From positions 1-64,000 of the forward strand of contig NZ_AODF01000008.1 of the NCBI RefSeq assembly GCF_000525875.1: a DNA stretch of 64,000 nt. Reading direction: 5' to 3'. Under the pieces are notes generated by a model, which saw only the letters and a list, made by a program, of their open reading frames with translations, was not told the DNA's origin and made no database searches. Shown piece after piece: positions 59,115 through 64,000 of the stretch (its first letter is position 1; each line of letters begins with the position of its first letter). Source of the DNA: Listeria floridensis FSL S10-1187 (GTDB lineage Bacteria; Bacillota; Bacilli; Lactobacillales; Listeriaceae). A program made the position numbers and the translations under genes.

Positions 59115-60407
59115 TTGAAAATTACGATTAACCAAGCAAAAGATTATGTAAATCAAGAAGTCACGATTGGGGTGTGGCTTGCGAATAAACGCTCAAGCGG
59201 AAAGATTGCTTTCCTGCAAATGCGTGACGGTACAGCATTCATGCAAGGCGTTGTTGTGAAAGCTGAAGTAGAAGAAGAAATTTTCCAACTGGCTAAAGGC
59301 TTGACACAAGAAACAAGTTTTTATGTAACCGGCACGATCCATGAAGATGCACGTTCACCATTTGGCTATGAAATGGCCGTCAAATCAATTGAAGTCATCT
59401 CCGAGGCTCATGATTATCCGATTACACCAAAAGAACATGGAACGGAATTCCTGATGGATCACCGTCACCTGTGGTTGCGTTCAAACCGCCAACATGCGAT
59501 TATCAAAGTGCGGAATGAAATTATTCGCGCGACTTATGAATTCTTTAACCGTGAAGGGTTCATCAAAGTTGACCCGCCGATTTTGACAGGCAGTGCGCCA
59601 GAAGGAACGACTGAACTGTTCCATACAAAATATTTTGATGAAGATGCGTACCTTTCGCAAAGTGGTCAGTTGTATATGGAAGCGGCTGCGATGGCATTTG
59701 GAAAAGTCTTTTCATTTGGACCGACTTTCCGTGCCGAAAAGTCGAAAACGCGCCGTCACTTGATCGAGTTTTGGATGATCGAGCCGGAAATGGCTTTTTA
59801 CAAGTTAAATGACAGCCTTGAAGTCCAAGAAAATTATGTAGCGTTCCTTGTGAAATCTGTTTTGGACAATTGTGCGCTAGAACTTGAACGCCTTGGCCGC
59901 GATACAACGGTACTTGAACGAATGACAGCACCATTTCCGCGAATCACCTACACAGATGCTATCGAACTGTTGAAAGAAAAAGGGTTTGATGATATTGAAT
60001 GGGGCGAAGACTTTGGTGCTCCGCATGAAACTGCGATTGCGGACAGTTTTGATAAACCGGTTTTCATTACACATTATCCAAAAGGAATTAAACCATTCTA
60101 TATGCCGGAAGATCCCGAAAATAAAGATGTTGTTTTATGTGCCGATTTAATCGCACCAGAAGGTTACGGCGAAATTATCGGCGGTTCGGAACGTATCCAT
60201 GATCTTGCCGTACTTTTAGAGCGGATTAAAGAGTTTGGACTAGATGAAGAAGCTTATAGCTGGTATATTGATCTTGCTCGTTACGGATCAGTACCGCATT
60301 CTGGATTCGGACTTGGCCTTGAACGTACAGTTGCTTGGCTTACAGGAGCAGAACATGTGCGCGAAACCATTCCGTTCCCACGTCTTTTAAACCGTCTTTA
60401 CCCTTAA
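59115..60407 (+). CDS. asnS: Asparaginyl-tRNA synthetase
   Basis: A 430-residue class IIb synthetase charging tRNA-Asn. The N-terminal OB fold has [24 protein letters not shown]. Class II motifs are [27 protein letters not shown] near 195-220 (motif 2) and [15 protein letters not shown] near 395 (motif 3). It begins with TTG at 59115 after GGGAGTG, 12 bases behind aspB, which provides its amino acid precursor. Confidence 0.95.
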   Translation: MKITINQAKDYVNQEVTIGVWLANKRSSGKIAFLQMRDGTAFMQGVVVKAEVEEEIFQLAKGLTQETSFYVTGTIHEDARSPFGYEMAVKSIEVISEAHDYPITPKEHGTEFLMDHRHLWLRSNRQHAIIKVRNEIIRATYEFFNREGFIKVDPPILTGSAPEGTTELFHTKYFDEDAYLSQSGQLYMEAAAMAFGKVFSFGPTFRAEKSKTRRHLIEFWMIEPEMAFYKLNDSLEVQENYVAFLVKSVLDNCALELERLGRDTTVLERMTAPFPRITYTDAIELLKEKGFDDIEWGEDFGAPHETAIADSFDKPVFITHYPKGIKPFYMPEDPENKDVVLCADLIAPEGYGEIIGGSERIHDLAVLLERIKEFGLDEEAYSWYIDLARYGSVPHSGFGLGLERTVAWLTGAEHVRETIPFPRLLNRLYP

Positions 60408-60410
60408 AAT

Positions 60411-60449
60411 AAAAAAAGCGGGTGTCAATTTAAGACATCCGCTTTTTTT
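60411..60449 (+). terminator. Terminator after asnS
   Basis: AAAAAAAGCGGGTGTC and GACATCCGCTTTTTTT form a stem with one mismatch around AATTTAA. Confidence 0.93.
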
Positions 60450-60528
60450 GTTGCCAAAATTTCATTTTCAGCTTCATTTTCTTATTATTCCTTCCTCTCT
60501 ATGCTATAATTTGAAAGAGGTGTTTAGG

Positions 60529-61246
60529 ATGAATCAAAATTTACTGAGTGAATGGCTGACTGAGGGGACAGTGTCGTTACCGCAAGTAGTCGTAAAAAAT
60601 TATGCGGCGCTTCAAATGAATGAACAAGAGCTTGTCTTAGTTCTTCAAATTGAATCGTTTCGTGTTTCGGGTAATCGTTTTCCGAGTATTGCCGAACTAG
60701 CAGAACGAATGAACTTTGAGCAAACGGCTGTGATGCGTCTAATCGAGTCTTTAACACAAAAAGGGATTTTAGCGATTGAACAGCATCAAGAAAATCGGGT
60801 TTTGACAGAGCGATTCTCGCTCGCTCCGCTATACCACAAACTTCAAGCCTACTTTGAAAATCAAACACTGACAGAAAAAGTCCGTCAAGGTGAAGAAGAA
60901 GGCATTCATATTTATCGTTTATTTGAGTCTGAATTTGGCCGCCCGCTTTCACCACTTGAAGCAGAAATGATATCCGGCTGGCTTGATCACGATCATTTTC
61001 CTCCTGAACTTGTCCGTGAAGCCTTAAAAGAGGCTGTAATTGCACAAAAAAAAGAATTTCCGCTATATAGATCGAATTTTGCTCAACTGGAAAGACAAGC
61101 AAGTAAAAACGGTTGAAGATGCCAAACGGGTAGCATCCGACTTTCACCAAAATAGCCGAACGGGGCATTCCAGCACACCAAAAGAAATTAAAAAGAGTAA
61201 AAATTCAATTCCGCTATATGATTGGCTGGAAAACAGAAAAGGATGA
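60529..61246 (+). CDS. dnaD: DNA replication initiation protein DnaD (one frameshift)
   Basis: DnaD helps DnaA and DnaB recruit the replicative helicase at oriC and restart sites in Firmicutes. The N-terminal winged helix covers about residues 1-100 (FPSIAELAERMNFEQTAVMRLIESL); the C-terminal DnaB_2 domain has FESEFGRPLSPLEAEMISGWL. An extra A in the run 61046-61053 removes the tail; taking it out reads AVIAQKKNFRYIDRILLNWK and ends in IPLYDWLENRKG, total about 239 residues. The ATG at 60529 follows AGAGGTG. nth follows after 9 bases. Confidence 0.9.
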
Positions 61247-61255
61247 AGAAAACAG

Positions 61256-61916
61256 ATGCTGAGTAAAAAACAAACGATTTTCTGTATTCAAGAAATGAAA
61301 AAAAATGTTTCCAAATGCACACTGCGAGCTAGTGCATAAAAATACTTTTGAACTCTTGATTGCCGTCGTACTTTCTGCCCAGTGCACCGATGTGCTGGTT
61401 AATAAAGTCACAGCCTCGCTATTTGAAAAATATCATACACCAGAAGACTATCTGAGTGTTCCGCTGGCTGAACTGGAAGATGACATTCGTTCAATCGGAC
61501 TTTACCGCAACAAAGCTAAAAATATCCAAGGCTTGTCTAAGCGGTTGATTGAAGAGTTTGATGGTCAAGTACCGCAAACACATGCAGAGCTTGAAAGTCT
61601 TCCGGGGGTCGGTCGAAAGACTGCTAACGTTGTGTTATCTGTTGGTTTCGGAGTGCCTGCCATTGCTGTTGATACACATGTCGAGCGTGTATCGAAACGT
61701 CTTGCGATATGCAGATGGAAAGATTCAGTTCAAGAAGTGGAAGAGACACTGAAACGCAAACTTCCAGAGGAGATGTGGTCGGAGGCGCACCATGACTTAA
61801 TCTTTTTCGGCAGATATCACTGTAAGGCACGCAAACCGGAATGTGCCACATGTCCGCTACTTTTCCTTTGCCGAGAAGGGAAGAAACAAGCGAAAGCGAG
61901 AGGATTTGATGGTTAA
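61256..61916 (+). CDS. nth: Endonuclease III (one frameshift)
   Basis: A base-excision repair glycosylase/AP lyase for oxidised pyrimidines. The helix-hairpin-helix is LPGVGRKTANVV near residue 112, with the catalytic Lys; the Asp is in VDTHVERVSKRL near 137. The 4Fe-4S ligands lie in CKARKPECATCPLLFLC. An extra A in the run 61298-61305 breaks the start region; removing it reads CIQEMKKMFPNAHCELVHKN, total about 219 residues. The ATG at 61256 follows AAAAGGATG. ypoC overlaps its end. Confidence 0.92.
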
Positions 61917-62407
61917 ATTTCAATATGTAAATCAGCTGGAACATCAAGCTTTTCCAGCACCACACGTGGAAATCAGCGAGTTAGATCGTGAATCAATTTT
62001 CGTGAGTGGACTACCATTTTGGCAGGAACAGCTTTTTTATAGTGAAAACGGGGGAGTTAAGCCTTGGGAAACGAATGCTGCTAAAGCCTGCCGCAAGCTG
62101 TCCAAACACATGACAGCAATACTTGAAAATTTGGATGCCGTGCTGAGAGCTCATGAGAAACCTAATCCTGCACTTGTAAAAGATGCGCTTGGAATCTTTC
62201 TTTCTGTACTGTTTTGGAGCAATGGACGTCCTGTTGAACTTAATCGGCTGGAAGAAGCAATCAATGAACTTGAAGCAAAACCGTTAAATTGCTATGATCG
62301 GTTGAGCTACGCGCTTAAGCGAGGTAACACTTTTTTTGGGATTTCGCGGGTTGAATGAGTTAATGCTCGAACAGCGTAAGCTTATTGCCAAAAATGGAAC
62401 AGTATAA
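61909..62407 (+). CDS. ypoC: YpoC-like protein (one frameshift near the end)
   Basis: A small protein of about 165 residues of unknown function found between nth and the PBP1 gene in Bacillus and Listeria. The core has PFWQEQLFYSENGGVKPWE and KDALGIFLSVLFWSNGRPVELN. The frame stops at 62358, but removing one T from the run 62331-62337 continues NTFLGFRGLNELMLEQRKLI to a stop at 62405-62407, next to the terminator. The ATG at 61909 follows GAGAGGA and overlaps nth by 8 bases. Confidence 0.78.
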
Positions 62408-62445
62408 AAAAAACGACTGGGATTTGTTTCCCAGTCGTTTTTTTA
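62405..62445. terminator. Bidirectional terminator between ypoC and the PBP gene
   Basis: AACGACTGGGA and TCCCAGTCGTT form a perfect stem around TTTGTT, with A and T runs on both sides serving the two convergent genes. Confidence 0.93.
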
Positions 62446-64000
62446 TTAAGGTTGATTTTGGCGGGTTGCTGATTGGTTAGCTGTGTTTGAATTCGTTCCT
62501 GAGCTTCCCTCATTTTGCTGTGTACCGCCGCCATTATTTCCATTGCTGTTATTATTTCCATCGTTGTTCTCACTACCAGAAGCGTTACCGTTACTTGTAT
62601 CTTGCGGAATCCTTACGCTTGTTGAAACTGCTGAACTCGTTTTACCATCTTTTATAGCGGCAACTGAAATCGTCGTTACAGAACCAGGTGAACCGCCGGC
62701 AACAGTAATACTTGTCGATGTGACAGTTGAGGTTTGTCCATTGATTGTTACTTGATAGCCAGTTGCTCCACTAACAGCTCCCCAACTTGCATTAATTTGT
62801 TTCGAGTTCGGATCATAGTTGGCACTTAATCCACCAGGTGCAGTTAATTGATTTGCTTCTTCTTGTTTCTTTTTCTCTTCTTCTTGTTTTTTCTTTTCTT
62901 CTTCTAATCGTTTTTGTTCGGCAGCTTTTTCTTGATCAAGTTCCGCTTGTGTTTTTGTATCTGTTTCCGTGTCTTCGCTTGCAGAGCTACTGCTTGAACC
63001 ACCAGTACGGCTTGGAACAGTTCCAGAAATGAAGAGTTCATTTGAAATCATTGAACCTGGTGTTCCAGATGCGGCCACTGTTGGAGGATTAGATCCTCTC
63101 AGAATAGGAACAGAAACTACATTACTTGGTTTTTTAAAGTCAGCCGTATCTTTACCTTCAGAAACATGAGCCATTAACTTGCTGAACATGCGCTGTGAAA
63201 TTTTTTGTTCACTTGAAGAAAGGTAGTTCTTAATGCTGTCATAACCTGTCCAAACTGCAATCGTATAGTCTGTCGTATAGCCGGCAAACCATGCATCACG
63301 AGCCGCACCTTTGGGATAGTTGTATTTATTTTGTGCGTTTTCATCAAAGTTTGTTGTACCCGTTTTCCCAGCAGCTGGAACACCAGGAACAGCTGCACTT
63401 GTACCAGTACCCATTGAAAGAACATCTTTTAATACATCAGAAATCATGTAAGCTGTCGATTCTTTCATCGCTGTTTCACTTTCAGGCTCCATGTCCATCG
63501 TTGTATCGCCATCGGAAAGTACAATTTTGGTTACTGCATGCGGTTTGTTATAAACACCTTCGTTGCCAAAAGCTGCATACGCACCAGCCATTTGCAGCGG
63601 GTTAGATTCATTCGCCCCGATCGAGTAAGACTCATAAAATTCCTTGTAGTCAAATCCGAGCTTATTCGTAAAGGTCTTCGCTTTGTCAAGTCCAACAGAT
63701 TGAAGTGTTTTCAGCGCTGGAATATTTCGCGACATGTATAGCGCTTGACGAACCGTGAGCGAGCCTTTATAGCTCAGATCCCAGTTATTGATTTCGTTAC
63801 CGCCAGAATAGCTGTACGGCGCATCATTTAAGACTTGCGCAGTTGACCAGTTCAGATATTCGAAAGCAGGACCGTAATCAGCGATTGGTTTCATGGTTGA
63901 TCCGACTTGACGTTTAAGCTGTGTCGCATAGTTATATCCGCGTGTGACATTTTCTTTTTGATTACGCGAACCGCCAATAGCTTCAATGCGACCATTTTTC
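62446..64000 (-). CDS. Class A penicillin-binding protein 1 (C-terminal part, cut by the window edge)
   Basis: The visible 517 residues cover the transpeptidase end of a bifunctional wall synthase. The acylated serine is in QVGSTMKPIADYG, the SxN is SRN in YMSRNIPALK, and the KTG is in AAGKTGTTNFDENAQ. After a Lys/Glu-rich linker comes a fibronectin type III domain (PGGLSANYDPNSKQINASWG) and a tail rich in Asn, Gly and Gln. The frame is open to the window edge with no start, so the N-terminal glycosyltransferase domain lies outside. Position after dnaD-nth-ypoC matches ponA/pbpA of Bacillus and Listeria. Confidence 0.93.
   Translation of the reverse strand, partial: KNGRIEAIGGSRNQKENVTRGYNYATQLKRQVGSTMKPIADYGPAFEYLNWSTAQVLNDAPYSYSGGNEINNWDLSYKGSLTVRQALYMSRNIPALKTLQSVGLDKAKTFTNKLGFDYKEFYESYSIGANESNPLQMAGAYAAFGNEGVYNKPHAVTKIVLSDGDTTMDMEPESETAMKESTAYMISDVLKDVLSMGTGTSAAVPGVPAAGKTGTTNFDENAQNKYNYPKGAARDAWFAGYTTDYTIAVWTGYDSIKNYLSSSEQKISQRMFSKLMAHVSEGKDTADFKKPSNVVSVPILRGSNPPTVAASGTPGSMISNELFISGTVPSRTGGSSSSSASEDTETDTKTQAELDQEKAAEQKRLEEEKKKQEEEKKKQEEANQLTAPGGLSANYDPNSKQINASWGAVSGATGYQVTINGQTSTVTSTSITVAGGSPGSVTTISVAAIKDGKTSSAVSTSVRIPQDTSNGNASGSENNDGNNNSNGNNGGGTQQNEGSSGTNSNTANQSATRQNQP

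Overview
The window looks like chromosomal core DNA from a low-GC Firmicute of the genus Listeria (Listeriaceae). The evidence is gene order and the close family resemblance of the products: fur-xerD-deoB-punA-lysA-scpA-scpB-rluB-resDE-ribU-fer-ypbB-recS, cmk-rpsA, folE-hepS-menG-hepT-ndk-aro genes, ypjD-dapB-cca-birA and panBCD-dinG-ypmB-aspB-asnS-dnaD-nth-ypoC-pbp1A. Several junctions differ from the usual Listeria/Bacillus order, so a divergent species (for example L. grayi or another member outside the core group) is plausible. The species cannot be fixed from the sequence alone.

Layout. 1-4.1 kb: a GT4 glycosyltransferase and an iron-linked pair (ferredoxin-NADP reductase type and a lone FhuC-type ATPase) on the minus strand, divergent from fur across a region with Fur-box-like sites. 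4.2-10.8 kb: xerD, nucleoside salvage (deoB, punA), lysA, the SMC partners scpA/scpB and rluB. 11-14.2 kb: the ResDE two-component system and an acyl-CoA thioesterase. 14.2-22.4 kb: FMN riboswitch with ribU, ferredoxin, ypbB-recS, a LysM membrane protein, ansA, cmk, rpsA, then tRNA-Glu and tRNA-Asp. 22.5-33.7 kb: folE, the menaquinone side-chain genes hepS-menG-hepT, ndk, the chorismate/tyrosine operon aroC-aroB-aroH-hisC-tyrA-aroA, and a TPR protein. 33.7-37.8 kb: small conserved genes, a membrane zinc protease, a flavoprotein and a methyltransferase. 37.8-42.9 kb: a minus-strand cyclic-di-GMP operon with two membrane GGDEF proteins, a GH8-like lipoprotein, an EAL phosphodiesterase and a serine hydrolase. 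43-49.6 kb: a UDG-like protein, an amine/amino-acid oxidase, a YitT-family protein, ypjD-dapB-cca-birA and a thioredoxin-like lipoprotein. 49.7-52.3 kb: a small accessory patch with an orphan secreted protein, a divergent HTH-type protein and a decayed lipase-like gene. 52.4-64 kb: pantothenate synthesis, dinG, ypmB, aspB, asnS, dnaD, nth, ypoC and the C-terminal part of a class A penicillin-binding protein running off the end.

The dominant feature is technical or evolutionary. About 17 otherwise conserved genes carry a single-base frameshift, nearly always one extra base in a run of 7-9 identical bases. They include xerD, resD, resE, aroB (three times), aspB, dnaD and nth. This pattern points to homopolymer sequencing error rather than gene loss. 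I therefore give the coordinates of the reconstructed genes and flag each shift. hisC and panC carry one-base losses outside long runs and need separate checking.

Most interesting biology: the five-gene c-di-GMP/GH8/serine-hydrolase operon; the gene losses or rearrangements at rpsA-tRNA-folE and dapB-cca; the lone fhuC next to fur; and the accessory patch upstream of panB. I did not find a CRISPR array, prophage or intact insertion sequence.
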